From Burkholderiales bacterium (GTDB taxonomy: Bacteria > Pseudomonadota > Gammaproteobacteria > Burkholderiales > Burkholderiaceae_C): a stretch of 64,000 bases of DNA. Of this stretch, positions 1 through 9,934 are shown piece by piece. Every line of letters starts with the position of its first letter. Position 1 is the stretch's first letter. Location of the stretch: positions 25,349 through 89,348 of the forward strand of contig CANFPU010000002.1 in the NCBI GenBank assembly GCA_947448955.1, in the 5' to 3' direction. The translations under genes were made by a program, and so were the position numbers. The notes under the pieces were generated by a model. That model was not told the origin of the DNA, made no database searches, and worked only from the letters and a program-made list of their open reading frames with translations.

Positions 1-699
1 CAGCAGCAGGATGCGGTCGGCCAGAAATACCGCATCCTCTAGGTCGTGCGAGACGATGACCATCGTGGTGCCGGTGGCCAGGTGAGCCTCTTGCAACTTG
101 GCACGGATGAACAAGGTCATCTCGAAATCCAGCGCCGAAAACGGTTCGTCGAGGAACAGCACTTCGGGCCGGGTGGCCATCGACCGCATGATGCACACGG
201 TCTGCATCTGCCCCCCCGACAGCTCGTACGGGTAGCGCTGCAGGTCAAAGCGAATCTCGAACAGTGCCACCAGTTCCTCAACCCGCGCCTTCACTGCGGC
301 AGGCTTCATCCCTTGACGCTTGAGCGGGTAGGCGATGTTGTCCCAAGCGGTGAGCCACGGGAACAACGCGTCGCGGTAGTTCTGGAACACGTAGCCAATC
401 TGCGTGTCCTTGAGCGACTTGCCGTCGAACAGGATCTCACCGGTATCCGGCGGCAACAGCCCGGCGATCATGTTCATCAAGGTCGACTTGCCGCAGCCGT
501 TGGGGCCAAAGATCGACACGATCTTGCTACGCGGCAGGTCGAGGCTGAAGTTGGTGTACAGCGGCGTACCGGCAAAGCTTTTGCTCAAGCCCCGCACGGT
601 CACATGGGTCCCCGGCGCCGCCGGCAACGTGAGGACCGTGTCTGCCGCACCGGCGGCCAGCGCGGGCGCCGCGTGCAGACTCGGCATCGCGCCGGTCAT
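1..699 (-). CDS. ABC transporter ATP-binding protein, nitrate/sulfonate/taurine type (SsuB/TauB-like), truncated by window edge
   Basis: Minus-strand reading gives MTGAMPSL...IFGPNGCGKSTLMNMIAGLLPPDTG...YELSGGQMQTVCIMRSMATRPEVLFLDEPFSALD: Walker A, signature and Walker B motifs. Not in the ORF track because it runs off the edge. ATG overlaps the permease TGA (ATGA). Confidence 0.9.
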   Translation of the reverse strand, partial: MTGAMPSLHAAPALAAGAADTVLTLPAAPGTHVTVRGLSKSFAGTPLYTNFSLDLPRSKIVSIFGPNGCGKSTLMNMIAGLLPPDTGEILFDGKSLKDTQIGYVFQNYRDALFPWLTAWDNIAYPLKRQGMKPAAVKARVEELVALFEIRFDLQRYPYELSGGQMQTVCIMRSMATRPEVLFLDEPFSALDFEMTLFIRAKLQEAHLATGTTMVIVSHDLEDAVFLADRILLL

Positions 700-1601
700 G
701 CTTTGCCGCTCCAATGGATCAACCGTTTTTCAGCCAACAGGAAAAGCAGGTTCAGGCCGTAGCCCAGCGCGCCGGTCACCAGGATGGAGCAATACATCTC
801 CTTGACGTTGAAAACCTGCTGCGCGTCGATGATGCGGTGGCCCAGACCTGTCTCGCTGCCGATGAACATCTCGGCGACGATCACGATCACCAACGCCATG
901 CTCACCGCGCTGCGCAGGCCGACGAAGGTCTGCGGCAGGCTCTCCATCAGCATCACGTCCTTGAAGACATGCCACTTCGACACGCCCATGATCTGTGCGG
1001 CCATCACCCGGGTCTTCTTCGCATTCATCACACCGTAAGCGCTGTTGAACAGCACGATCAGCATCGAGCCGAAGCTGGCGATCGCGATCTTGTTGATGTC
1101 GGTAATGCCGAAGATCAGTAGGAACAGCGGGATCAACGCTGAACTCGGCGTCGAGCGGAAGAAGTCGATCAAGAACTCAACGCTTCGGTAGGCGCCTTCG
1201 GCGCTGCCCAGCATCACGCCCAGCGGCACACCGACGGCCACGGCGATCGCGAACGAGGCCAGCGTGCGGTAGACCGTGGATCCCAGGTCGGCAAAGATGG
1301 CGCCGCTGGAAAACACGTCCACCAGATGCAGTAGCGTGGCGCCAGGCGGCGGCAGCAGCACCGCCTTGACCCAATGGGCCGAGATCATCAACTGCCATAG
1401 CGCGATCAGCAGCACCGGGCCGATCAGCGGCAGCCATCGCTTGTCGAGGTAGCGAGACATGTCAGCGGCCCATCGCGCCGCAGCGCTCGCCATGGCAGCG
1501 GCGCGGGCCTCGGCCCCTGACGGCTGCGGCTGGACCGGGCCGCTGGGGTCGGCCCTGCAAAGGGTCAGTGGCGAAGATGCTGCAAGCGTGGGCCATGTCA
1601 A
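696..1601 (-). CDS. ABC transporter permease, SsuC/TauC-like
   Basis: Multiple hydrophobic segments; motif FFRSTPSSALIPLFLLIFGITDINKIAIASFGSMLIVLFNS typical of the family. True start may lie inside the ORF. Confidence 0.88.
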   Translation of the reverse strand: MTWPTLAASSPLTLCRADPSGPVQPQPSGAEARAAAMASAAARWAADMSRYLDKRWLPLIGPVLLIALWQLMISAHWVKAVLLPPPGATLLHLVDVFSSGAIFADLGSTVYRTLASFAIAVAVGVPLGVMLGSAEGAYRSVEFLIDFFRSTPSSALIPLFLLIFGITDINKIAIASFGSMLIVLFNSAYGVMNAKKTRVMAAQIMGVSKWHVFKDVMLMESLPQTFVGLRSAVSMALVIVIVAEMFIGSETGLGHRIIDAQQVFNVKEMYCSILVTGALGYGLNLLFLLAEKRLIHWSGKA

Positions 1602-2587
1602 CCCGTGTACAGCAAGGACTTCACGTCGACCTTTTTGGGGAAGATCTTGCGGTCGGTGAAGATGTCGAAGAACTTCTGAAAATGCTCGATGTCGTCTGGC
1701 TTGAACTCGTTGTACAGCGTGAAACCGGGCAGCGGCACCTCTTTGACCAGCGACTCGTCGATCGCGGTGAAACCATCGAGGTGGGTGCGCGATTCGGCAG
1801 GGTACTTGCGCACCCAGTCGACCGACTTGGCGTAGGCGGCGATGTAGCGCTTCGCCAGCTCAGGCTTGTCCTTCAGGAAAGCGGTGGTCACGCTGGCCGT
1901 GCCACCGAACCAAGGTGCGTCGGGATTGCCCAGCACGTATTTCGAGATCACGCCGACCTCCAGCACGCGGGTCAGACCTTTCAGCCGGCCAGCCGTGCCG
2001 GTGGGCTCCAGCGTGTAGACCGCATCGACCTGACCTGCCGCCAGCGCGGGCACATGCTGGCCAACTGGCAACTCGGTCACCGTTGGGTTGGCAATGCCGT
2101 TCTTCTCCAGAATGATCTTGGCCAGTGTCACGTTTTGAATGCCAGGACCGCAGGCCACCTTCTTGCCCGCCAGTTCGGCGATGGCCTTGACCGTCGACTC
2201 CTTGGGCACCAGGATCTGGTCGAGCACCAGCTTGCGGTTGCTCGGGTTGCTGCAGATGATCTTGAACAGGTTGGGGCTGGTGAGCTCAGCCAGCGCCAAC
2301 GCCGCTGATGCGGTGCCATTGCCTGACCCGTGGATTCGACCGGCGATCATCGCCTCGGCCACCTGTTGCGCGCTGGCGAACTTGGCGCCCTCCACAGTCA
2401 GGCCAGCCTCCTTGAAGATGCCGCGCTCGAGCCCGACGTACAGCGGCAGGCCGGCCGCGATCGGCCAGTAGCCGATCAGGATCTTGTCGTCTGCCGCGAG
2501 CGACTTGCGCGACAGGCCGATCAGCGCGGCTGAGCCCAGGCTGGCTTGCAGCAGGCGGCGGCGGGCACGGAAGTTCAAGGTGGTCAT
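1598..2587 (-). CDS. ABC transporter substrate-binding protein, NMT1/THI5 / SsuA-like
   Basis: N-terminal signal-like RARRRLLQASLGSAALIGLS then ILIGYWPIAAGLPLYVGLERGIFKEAGLTVE; adjacent to cognate permease and ATPase. Confidence 0.88.
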   Translation of the reverse strand: MTTLNFRARRRLLQASLGSAALIGLSRKSLAADDKILIGYWPIAAGLPLYVGLERGIFKEAGLTVEGAKFASAQQVAEAMIAGRIHGSGNGTASAALALAELTSPNLFKIICSNPSNRKLVLDQILVPKESTVKAIAELAGKKVACGPGIQNVTLAKIILEKNGIANPTVTELPVGQHVPALAAGQVDAVYTLEPTGTAGRLKGLTRVLEVGVISKYVLGNPDAPWFGGTASVTTAFLKDKPELAKRYIAAYAKSVDWVRKYPAESRTHLDGFTAIDESLVKEVPLPGFTLYNEFKPDDIEHFQKFFDIFTDRKIFPKKVDVKSLLYTG

Positions 2588-2647
2588 GGCGGCTTTCTAG
2601 AGGAGATCAATGGGTAGGCTGGCTTGGGGAAACTTGGCCTTGCGGCA

Positions 2648-3340
2648 TCAGAGCGCCTGCAAGGCGCTGACCACAGCGGCTGACTCAGCCACGGCACCGA
2701 AGACACCGCCTTGCATCTGGATCATCTTCAGTGCGGCCGCATGGTTGCCGGCATCGGTGGCACCGGTGCAATCGGCAAGCAGCACGCACTCATAGCCACG
2801 GTCATTGGCGTCGCGCATCGTCGTGTGGACGCACACATCGGTCGTGATGCCGGTGAGGATCAGGTTTCGCACGCCCCGGGTGCGCAACACCAGGTCCAGG
2901 TCGGTGGCGTAGAAGCTGCCCTTGCCGGGCTTGTCGATGATGGTCTCGCCGGCGATCGGGTAGAGCTCAGGAATGATGTCCCAGCCCGACTCACCGCGCA
3001 CCAGGATGCGGCCGCAGGGACCGACGTCGCCGATGCCGATGCCGGCCTCACCGATCTGCCTAGAACGCCAACGCTTGTTGGCCGGCAGGTCCGACAGGTC
3101 GGGCCGATGCCCTTCACGGGTGTGGATCACGTGCAGGCCAACGCGACGGGCTTCGGCCAGCAAACGCTGCAGCGGCGCAATCGGGGCGCGGGTCATCGAC
3201 AGGTCGTAGCCCATCTTGTCGACATAACCGCCGACGCCGCAGAAATCGGTCTGCATGTCGATGATCAGCAGCGCGGTGTTGGCCGGCGTGAACTGGCCGT
3301 CGTAGGGCCAGGCGTAAGGAACGGAGGCAATCGTCGTCAT
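2648..3340 (-). CDS. Isochorismatase-like cysteine hydrolase, probable biuret (or triuret) amidohydrolase
   Basis: [102 protein letters not shown]. Closely matches my recollection of Rhizobium BiuH. Asp28/Lys137/Cys170 form the expected triad. Confidence 0.8.
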   Translation of the reverse strand: MTTIASVPYAWPYDGQFTPANTALLIIDMQTDFCGVGGYVDKMGYDLSMTRAPIAPLQRLLAEARRVGLHVIHTREGHRPDLSDLPANKRWRSRQIGEAGIGIGDVGPCGRILVRGESGWDIIPELYPIAGETIIDKPGKGSFYATDLDLVLRTRGVRNLILTGITTDVCVHTTMRDANDRGYECVLLADCTGATDAGNHAAALKMIQMQGGVFGAVAESAAVVSALQAL

Positions 3341-3372
3341 GGTCTGCTCACTTTCTTCAGCACGGAGCGGGC

Positions 3373-4401
3373 TCAGGCACCAGGGTCAGGCACCACCGGA
3401 TTGGGCTCGGCGCCGACATACTCGCGGGTGGGGGGCGCGAAGCCGCAGGGGCTGCCGTCGGTCACCTGCACCTGGTCCTCCCAGGGCCAGCGCAAGCTGC
3501 CGGCCACCATGTCGTGCATGAAGGTGTACGGGCAGTCCATCGCGCCGCCGGCCACTGCCACATAGCCGCGATGGCCAAGCTGGTAGGGGTTGTTCTCGAC
3601 GCCCCAGCCGACGCGCGCCTCGCGCACCAGATCGGGCCGAAGCTCGGCGCTGATGATCTCGTCAATGCGGCCGCCGCCCTGGGCGATGATGGTGCCGTCA
3701 AAGTTGCAAAACATCGCTTCGCCCATCGAGTCGACACTGCCGTCTGACCCGCACATGCAGACGCTGGCGGTGATCGCAAGATTCTGAAACGCATTCGCCT
3801 GGTTGGTGATCTGCCAGGCATGACGGATTGGCGCGGTGTAGCCGGCCGTGCGCAAGATGATCTCGGCGCCCCGGTAAGCGGCCTCGCGCGCCATCTCGGG
3901 GAACATGCCGTCATGACAGATGATCAGCCCCAGCTTGACGCCACGCGGTCCGACGCACACCGGCACGCCCAGGTTGCCCGGCTCCCAAGGTTCGACCGGC
4001 ACCCAAGGGTGCAACTTGCGGTAATAGAGCGCGATCTCGCCCTGGTCGTCGATGATCAGGCCGCTGTTGTAAGGGTTGCCGCCTGGGTTCGTCTCCATGA
4101 TCGAGAAACAGCCCCAGATGCGGTGCTGCACGCAGGCGGCCTTGAACGCCGCCACCTCGGGGCCGTCCAGCGTGACCATCAGCTCCGGCGCCGTGCGCAT
4201 GCTCAAGCCGTGCAACGCATATTCGGGGAACACCACCAAGTCCATCGTGGACAGATTGCGTCGCGCCTTGCCGACCATCTGGCAAATTCGCTGCGTCTGC
4301 GCCGCCAGTTGTGACGGCGTCTCGACCAGCGGCAGTTGCATCTGCACCAGGCCCACCACCACACCGTTCGGCGACTTGTTCAAACCACCCAATCCGCTCA
4401 T
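3373..4401 (-). CDS. Formamidase / aliphatic amidase, nitrilase superfamily (AmiF-like)
   Basis: [11 protein letters not shown] (Glu), [24 protein letters not shown] (Lys), [23 protein letters not shown] (Cys), [16 protein letters not shown]. Start chosen at ATG 4401, overlapping the upstream permease TGA (ATGA). Confidence 0.85.
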   Translation of the reverse strand: MSGLGGLNKSPNGVVVGLVQMQLPLVETPSQLAAQTQRICQMVGKARRNLSTMDLVVFPEYALHGLSMRTAPELMVTLDGPEVAAFKAACVQHRIWGCFSIMETNPGGNPYNSGLIIDDQGEIALYYRKLHPWVPVEPWEPGNLGVPVCVGPRGVKLGLIICHDGMFPEMAREAAYRGAEIILRTAGYTAPIRHAWQITNQANAFQNLAITASVCMCGSDGSVDSMGEAMFCNFDGTIIAQGGGRIDEIISAELRPDLVREARVGWGVENNPYQLGHRGYVAVAGGAMDCPYTFMHDMVAGSLRWPWEDQVQVTDGSPCGFAPPTREYVGAEPNPVVPDPGA

Positions 4402-5318
4402 GTCGAAACTCCCAATTCCATAGGTGCGCCTTTGATGGCGCGCTGAGGTGAGCAAGTGGCCACCAAGATGGCCAGCGTCAGTGCGTAAGGCACTGCATTG
4501 AACAGGTAATAGCCCCCGCTGATGCCCACCGATTGCAGGGCCGGACCGATCGCACCGGCACCACCGAACAGCAGCGCCGCGCCCAGGCAGCGCCAGGGAC
4601 TCCAGCGCGCGAAGATCACCAGTGCGACCGCGATCAGTCCCTGGCCACTGGACAAGCCTTCGTTCCAGCTTCCAGGGTAGTAGAGCGACAGTGATGCGCC
4701 GCCCAGTCCCGCGATGAAGCCCCCAGCGGTGGTGGCGGCAATGCGGACGCCGTTGACCGAGTAACCCAGCGCACGGGCGGCATCGCTGCTGTCACCCGCC
4801 ATGCGCACCACCAAGCCCCAACGGGTGTTGGCCAGGCCCCAAGCCAACAAACCCGCCAGCGCGACACCGACCGGGAACAGCGCGTTGATCGCGAGCGCGC
4901 TCTGCACGCCGGGTGAAGCAGCCCAGGCCCCCAGTGCGATCGACGGGATCTGTGGCGCCTGCGGCTGGATCAGCGGCTTGCCAAGGTAGAAGGCCAGGCC
5001 GGCGCCGAGCAGCATCAACGCAATGCCGGTGGCGATGTCCGAGACCCGCTTCAGCGAGCACAGCAAGCCGTGCATCAGCGCCAACGCAGCGCCACTCAAA
5101 CCCGCCAGCAGCACACCGACCCAGGGAGAGCCGCTGAGATAAGCACCACCGAAACCAGCCATCGCCGAGAACACCAGTACGCCCTCTAACCCCAGATTGA
5201 TACGGCCGGATTTTTCGGTCAGGCATTCGCCCAGGCTGACAAACAGGAAAGGTGTGCCCACCCGCACCGCGCCGCCGACGATGGCCAACAACAGATCGAG
5301 CCACAGGTCGGCGTTCAC
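4398..5318 (-). CDS. ABC transporter permease (BMP/nucleoside-type, NupQ/YufQ-like)
   Basis: VNADLWLDLLLAIVGGAVRVGTPFLFVSLGECLTEKSGRINLGLEGVLVFSAMAGF is typical of the family; GTG start overlaps the TGA of the preceding permease (GTGA). The longer ORF start at 5534 overlaps that gene and is unlikely. Confidence 0.88.
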   Translation of the reverse strand: MNADLWLDLLLAIVGGAVRVGTPFLFVSLGECLTEKSGRINLGLEGVLVFSAMAGFGGAYLSGSPWVGVLLAGLSGAALALMHGLLCSLKRVSDIATGIALMLLGAGLAFYLGKPLIQPQAPQIPSIALGAWAASPGVQSALAINALFPVGVALAGLLAWGLANTRWGLVVRMAGDSSDAARALGYSVNGVRIAATTAGGFIAGLGGASLSLYYPGSWNEGLSSGQGLIAVALVIFARWSPWRCLGAALLFGGAGAIGPALQSVGISGGYYLFNAVPYALTLAILVATCSPQRAIKGAPMELGVST

Positions 5319-6424
5319 GCAGCAAGCTCTCTGGGCACCGGCCGCCACCGGGTCAGGTGCGGCAGCGGCCACTGAAAGAGCCGGCCGCGCAAGGCCTCGG
5401 CCGCCAGGATGAAGACGAACGCGAAACCCTGCAGCACCAGCACCGACGCATCGGGCAAGCCCATGCGCCGCTGCAGCAGGCTGCCGGCTGCGGCAAATCC
5501 GCCGAACAGCAGCGCCACCGGCGGGATCGCCCACGGGTTATGGCGTGCCACGAAGGACACCAAGATGCCCGTGTAGCCCAGCCCGACGATCACTGATGCG
5601 TTGGCCGCCTGGTGCACTGCCGCGACCTCCACCGCACCGGCCAGGCCCGAACAAGCGCCGCCCAGCGCGCAGGCTAGCAGCACCAGGCGGTCGGTGGGCA
5701 GGCCCACCAGCCTGGCCGTCCGCGCATTGCCGCCGACGACCCTGAGCGCGAAGCCCGAAGCGGTGAAACTCAGCCACAGCCCAGCCGCCACGCACAGCAC
5801 CAGACCGATGACCAGACCCCAGTGCACATCGCCGAGCAAGCTGTCACCGTTGGCGAAGATGGGCCCAATACGCAGGCTCTCGACCAGCGGTCGGGTGCTC
5901 GGTTTGTTCAAGCTGGACGGGTCGCGCAGCGAACCCTCAACCCAGTGCTTGAACAGCGCGATCGCGATGTAGCCCAACAGCAAACTGGAAATGGTCTCAT
6001 TGACACCGCGCCACTGACGCAGCGCGCCGGCCAGCGCGATCCAGCCTGCGCCCAGCAAGGCCCCAGCCGCCAACACGGCGACGCTGCCGCCCGTGCCACT
6101 CAAACCGGGCCACCAGTAGGGCAGTCCAGCGCAGCCCAAAGCGCCCAGCACCAGAGCGCCCTCCCCACCGATCACTGTCAACCCGGCGCGCGCCGGCAGC
6201 GCCACCGCCAAAGCGGTCAACATCAATGGCGCGGCGCGTTGCAACGAGTTCTGCCAGGAGAACGCATCGCCAAACGCACCCTGAAACAACAGCAGCCAGG
6301 CTTGAACAGGACTGTGCCCACCGCACCAGACGAAGCCACCAAACAGCACGAGCGCCGCAACCAACGCGCCGGCAGGCAACAGCAGGGCTTCGGCTGGGGC
6401 GTGCCATGGGCGAGGGAAGGCCAT
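5315..6424 (-). CDS. ABC transporter permease (BMP/nucleoside-type, NupP/YufP-like)
   Basis: FGDAFSWQNSLQRAAPLMLTALAVALPARAGLTVIGGEGALVLGAL, VNETISSLLLGYIAIALF; paired with the second permease. Confidence 0.88.
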   Translation of the reverse strand: MAFPRPWHAPAEALLLPAGALVAALVLFGGFVWCGGHSPVQAWLLLFQGAFGDAFSWQNSLQRAAPLMLTALAVALPARAGLTVIGGEGALVLGALGCAGLPYWWPGLSGTGGSVAVLAAGALLGAGWIALAGALRQWRGVNETISSLLLGYIAIALFKHWVEGSLRDPSSLNKPSTRPLVESLRIGPIFANGDSLLGDVHWGLVIGLVLCVAAGLWLSFTASGFALRVVGGNARTARLVGLPTDRLVLLACALGGACSGLAGAVEVAAVHQAANASVIVGLGYTGILVSFVARHNPWAIPPVALLFGGFAAAGSLLQRRMGLPDASVLVLQGFAFVFILAAEALRGRLFQWPLPHLTRWRPVPRELAA

Positions 6425-6562
6425 GTCGATGAGTCCCGATGAATTAACGAACCGACTTGCGCAGGAGACCGGACCCCCAGCAGACGCCGCGGAACCGGCT
6501 GGGCCGGGCCGCTAGCGGCGCCCCCTGAGAAGGAGGCGACCGCGGTTCGCTGCGGGGATGGG

Positions 6563-7669
6563 TCACACTTTTCCGATCACGCCTTCCACCAGGTAGTTCA
6601 TGCTTTCGAGTTCAAGGTCGGTCTGCTTGAACGACTTGCCCTTGGGGATCACCACCTTGCCGGTGTTGTCCTTCAATTCGCCGGCGAAGATGTCGAAGCT
6701 GCCGGCGATCATCTTGGCGCGGATCCCGTCGGCGTTCTTGCGAGCGCCCTCGGCAACCATCGAACCATAGGGCGAGCTCTTGACGAAGCCTTCTTTCAAG
6801 CCGCCGCGCACGAAGTTGGGGTGCGGCTTGCCGGTCTGGGCAGCATCGATGATCTGCTTGTACGCCGTCAGCCAGTTCCATTCAGCACCGGTCAGATAGG
6901 CGTTAGGCGCCAGCTTGGCCTGGGAGGCGTGATAACCGCAGACGAACTTGCCGCGCTTGGCAGCGGTCTCGACGATCACCTTGGGTCCGTCCACGTGCAT
7001 CGTGAACACGTCGATGGCTTGGTCGGCCAGGCTGTTGGTGGCCTCGGCCTCCTTGACAGGCAGGCTCCAGTCGCCGGTGAAGATGACGGTCGTGGTGATG
7101 GTCGGGTCGACCGAGCGCGCACCGAGCGTGAAAGCGTTGATGTTGCGCAGTACCTGCGGAATCGGCTTGGCGGCGATGAAGCCCAGTTTCTTGCTCTTGC
7201 TGGCATGACCAGCGATCACGCCGTTGAGGTACTGGGCTTCGTCGATATAACCAAAGAAACTGCCGGTGTTCTTCGGGTGCTTGGCCGCGTCCCACAACCC
7301 GCCGCAATGGGCAAAACGCACCGCCGGATTCTTGGCCGCCACCGCCAACAAGTGCGGGTCGAAATAGCCGTAAGACGTGGGGAACAGCAGCGTGGCGCCG
7401 TCCTGCGCGATCATGCCCTGCATCGCCTTTTGAACCGCATTGGTCTCCGGTACGTTCTCCTCGTCGACCACCTTGATGCCTGGCATCTTCTTGACCATCG
7501 CCACGCTCTCGGCCTGGGCTTGGTTGTAGCCGTAGTCGTCGCGCGGGCCGACATAAATGAAGCCGACGGTCAAGGGTTTCTGCGCCATGGCGGCGGGGCC
7601 GATGCCCACCGCGGCCAGCGCGCCAGCGCTCTTGATCCAGTCACGACGATTCCAGATGGCTTGCGACAT
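6563..7669 (-). CDS. BMP-family ABC transporter substrate-binding protein
   Basis: LTVGFIYVGPRDDYGYNQAQAESVAMVKKMPGIKVVDEENVPET; SYGYFDPHLLAVAAKNPAVRFAHCGG; Tat-like NRRDWIKSAGALAAVG N-terminus. Confidence 0.88.
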   Translation of the reverse strand: MSQAIWNRRDWIKSAGALAAVGIGPAAMAQKPLTVGFIYVGPRDDYGYNQAQAESVAMVKKMPGIKVVDEENVPETNAVQKAMQGMIAQDGATLLFPTSYGYFDPHLLAVAAKNPAVRFAHCGGLWDAAKHPKNTGSFFGYIDEAQYLNGVIAGHASKSKKLGFIAAKPIPQVLRNINAFTLGARSVDPTITTTVIFTGDWSLPVKEAEATNSLADQAIDVFTMHVDGPKVIVETAAKRGKFVCGYHASQAKLAPNAYLTGAEWNWLTAYKQIIDAAQTGKPHPNFVRGGLKEGFVKSSPYGSMVAEGARKNADGIRAKMIAGSFDIFAGELKDNTGKVVIPKGKSFKQTDLELESMNYLVEGVIGKV

Positions 7670-7946
7670 TGATGCTCACTCCTGAGGTTAGGCCGACTGA
7701 GGCCGGTTGAGGACCGACCCGACAGCCGGTGTTCTGCCCGGTATACAAGCAACTTGCAGGCCAGGGTGATTGGCCGAGGGATCCGGGCTGAAATCAGACC
7801 AGGCACTGGTACAGCGCGCCGTCGGTCGACGCACCGAAGCTGTGCAAATGGGCCAGTCCGCGCGGGCTGGATCAGGCCCGGAAGCACCAAGGTGGCGCAG
7901 TCCTCTGGGTCAGAGCCGCACGCCTTCGCGCATCAGGGCATGCGCG

Positions 7947-8001
7947 CCCAATCGCCGCCCAATCGCCGCCCAATCGCCACCCAATCGCCACCCAATCGCC
8001 G
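7947..8001. repeat. Tandem repeat, 11-bp unit (cccaatcgccg/a), about 5 copies
   Basis: cccaatc recurs at 7947, 7958, 7969, 7980 and 7991 with constant 11-bp spacing. Confidence 0.9.
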
Positions 8002-8072
8002 ACCGCTTGCCGACCGCTCGACATCCCGCAGCGCAAGGGCCGCAACGGCGGCCGCCTGTGGTCAGCGCCGGT

Positions 8073-9593
8073 TCAGAGCTTCGGTGCGGCCAATGGACCG
8101 AGCAAGGCTTCGATCGACATGCCGATGGCCAGCAGGTCCTGATCGCTGCCCAGGGGACCGTCGAGCTCCAGTCCGACCGGCAGGCCGTCGCGCGTCAAGC
8201 CAGCTGGAATGGACAGGCCTGGCAGCCCTGCGTTGCTGCAGGGGTCGGTGTTGCGTATCACGGTGGTGAAAGTGTCTGCCTCGTCGCCCCCATTGACCCG
8301 CAAGGTGGACGAGCCCTTCAACGCATCGATGGTTGGCGCGGTCAGGATCGTGGTCGGGAACAGCACCGCGTCGAGTTGGTTGGCCGCAAAGTACTTGGCA
8401 TAGAGGTCCTGCATGGCCGGTCGGTGGACCTTGATGGCGGCGTCGTATTGACCGATAAAAGCGTCGGCCAAGATGGCGCCGAATGCGCCCTTGACATCCG
8501 GGCTGCTCAAGCCGGCTTCGATCTCATTCAATCCAAGCGCCATGCCATTGGCCAGCAAGTAGCTCGGGATGTCGGTCTTGGGCTCGGTCAAAGCAATTTG
8601 GAAAGAGACCTGATCATTCAAGGCCATCAAGCCGATTAGGTCGACAGTCACCAGAACCACCCCGCTGTCGGCCAGCTTCCTGCAGGCCTCCTCGCAGACC
8701 GCCTGGACCTGACGATCCAGCCCGACCCAGAACGAGGCCGGAAGCCCCAGACGCAACCCGTTCAGCGGCTTGGGCTTGGGGCTTGATGTGCCGGTGATGA
8801 CCGCGTCGAGCAGCGCCAGATCGGCCACCGTTCTGGCCATCGGCCCGACCGTGTCCCGGGTCCGGCTGATCGGCACCACGGCGTTCTCGTCGTGGTACCG
8901 GCGCTGCGCGCCGCCATTGCCCACCGAGGGCCGAAATCCAGCGATACCGCACAAGGCCGCAGGCACCCGGGTCGAGCCGCCGGTGTCTGTGCCCAGCCCA
9001 GCAGGCGAGAAGCGCGCGGCGATCGCCACCGCCGTGCCGCCCGATGAACCGCCGGGAATGCGGGTCCTGTCGTACGGGTTCCTGCAGGGATGGTTGCACG
9101 CGCCATCGTCGCCCGTTCCGAGGAAGAAGTTGGTGCTGGTGATGCCGAATGCCATCTCATGCAGATTGGACTTCCCCAACAGCACCGCACCCGCGTCCAG
9201 CAGTTTCTGCAATGACGGCGCATGGCGCGTGGGAACGAATCCCGCCAAGGCCTGGGTGCCGCCGGTGGTCTTCAAAGCTTGGCTGTGGATGTTGTCCTTG
9301 ACGACGATGACCAACCCCGCCAACGCGCCCAAGGGCTTGCCGGCCAATCGGTCCGCATCGATGCGCTGCGCGGCCGACAGCGCGCCCGCCTCATCAAGCG
9401 TGATCATCGCGTTCAGATCACTCAAGGCCTTGGCACGGTCGACCATCGCAGCCAGGTAATCCTGTGCGCTGACGACGCCGTCTTTGATGGCGGCCACGGC
9501 CTCGATCGCAGTCCAGGCTTGCATCTGAGCGCCGGTGACGGCCATGGTCGATTCGGGGGTCTCTGAGCGGCCTGATGGGTTCGGCGTTTGCAT
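8073..9593 (-). CDS. Amidase-signature family hydrolase (mandelamide/indoleacetamide hydrolase-like)
   Basis: VVKDNIHSQALKTTGGTQAL (Lys), IPGGSSGGTAVAIAARF (Ser), GLGTDTGGSTRVPAALCGIAGFRPS (Ser nucleophile). Start uncertain (9593 or 9545). Confidence 0.85.
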   Translation of the reverse strand: MQTPNPSGRSETPESTMAVTGAQMQAWTAIEAVAAIKDGVVSAQDYLAAMVDRAKALSDLNAMITLDEAGALSAAQRIDADRLAGKPLGALAGLVIVVKDNIHSQALKTTGGTQALAGFVPTRHAPSLQKLLDAGAVLLGKSNLHEMAFGITSTNFFLGTGDDGACNHPCRNPYDRTRIPGGSSGGTAVAIAARFSPAGLGTDTGGSTRVPAALCGIAGFRPSVGNGGAQRRYHDENAVVPISRTRDTVGPMARTVADLALLDAVITGTSSPKPKPLNGLRLGLPASFWVGLDRQVQAVCEEACRKLADSGVVLVTVDLIGLMALNDQVSFQIALTEPKTDIPSYLLANGMALGLNEIEAGLSSPDVKGAFGAILADAFIGQYDAAIKVHRPAMQDLYAKYFAANQLDAVLFPTTILTAPTIDALKGSSTLRVNGGDEADTFTTVIRNTDPCSNAGLPGLSIPAGLTRDGLPVGLELDGPLGSDQDLLAIGMSIEALLGPLAAPKL

Positions 9594-9934
9594 GCGCTTT
9601 CCTTGCCAATGGATCGAGTCAGACGCCATCATGCCAGCGGCCGGGCAGCCCCCGTGATCCAAGATGCCACGCCACAACTGCGAGTGATGTAGCGCGTCAG
9701 GCCGGCGTGGCCACGTTTCAGCTGTGTGCTCACCATCACGCGCGGGATGTCTCGGAGCGTCAGCACGCTGGCCGAGCTCCGAGGGTTAACACCCAAATTC
9801 AGACCCTGCCGTTTTGGCATCATCGAACCCGATGCGCAAGCCCGCTTCAGGTGCACTCAACGCGCCATCTCGGTGCGAAACCGTCGTCCAAACGACGATC
9901 GCAGCGGGTACATTGTTTGCTTAGGGTCTACGCC

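Noticed and set aside
6508-6519. Perfect palindrome gccgctagcggc within a GC-rich intergenic segment before the BMP SBP 3' end
   Set aside because: May be a dispersed intergenic repeat or weak terminator, but a single 12-bp palindrome in GC-rich DNA is not enough to call.
7738-7760. ggtatacaagcaacttgcag upstream of the BMP SBP gene, resembling a GntR/FCD-type half-operator (TTGTATAC)
   Set aside because: Only one half matches and no GntR gene is in the window; not supportable.
7941-8030. Possible CRISPR-like array
   Set aside because: Repeat units are contiguous 11-mers without spacers; simple tandem repeat.
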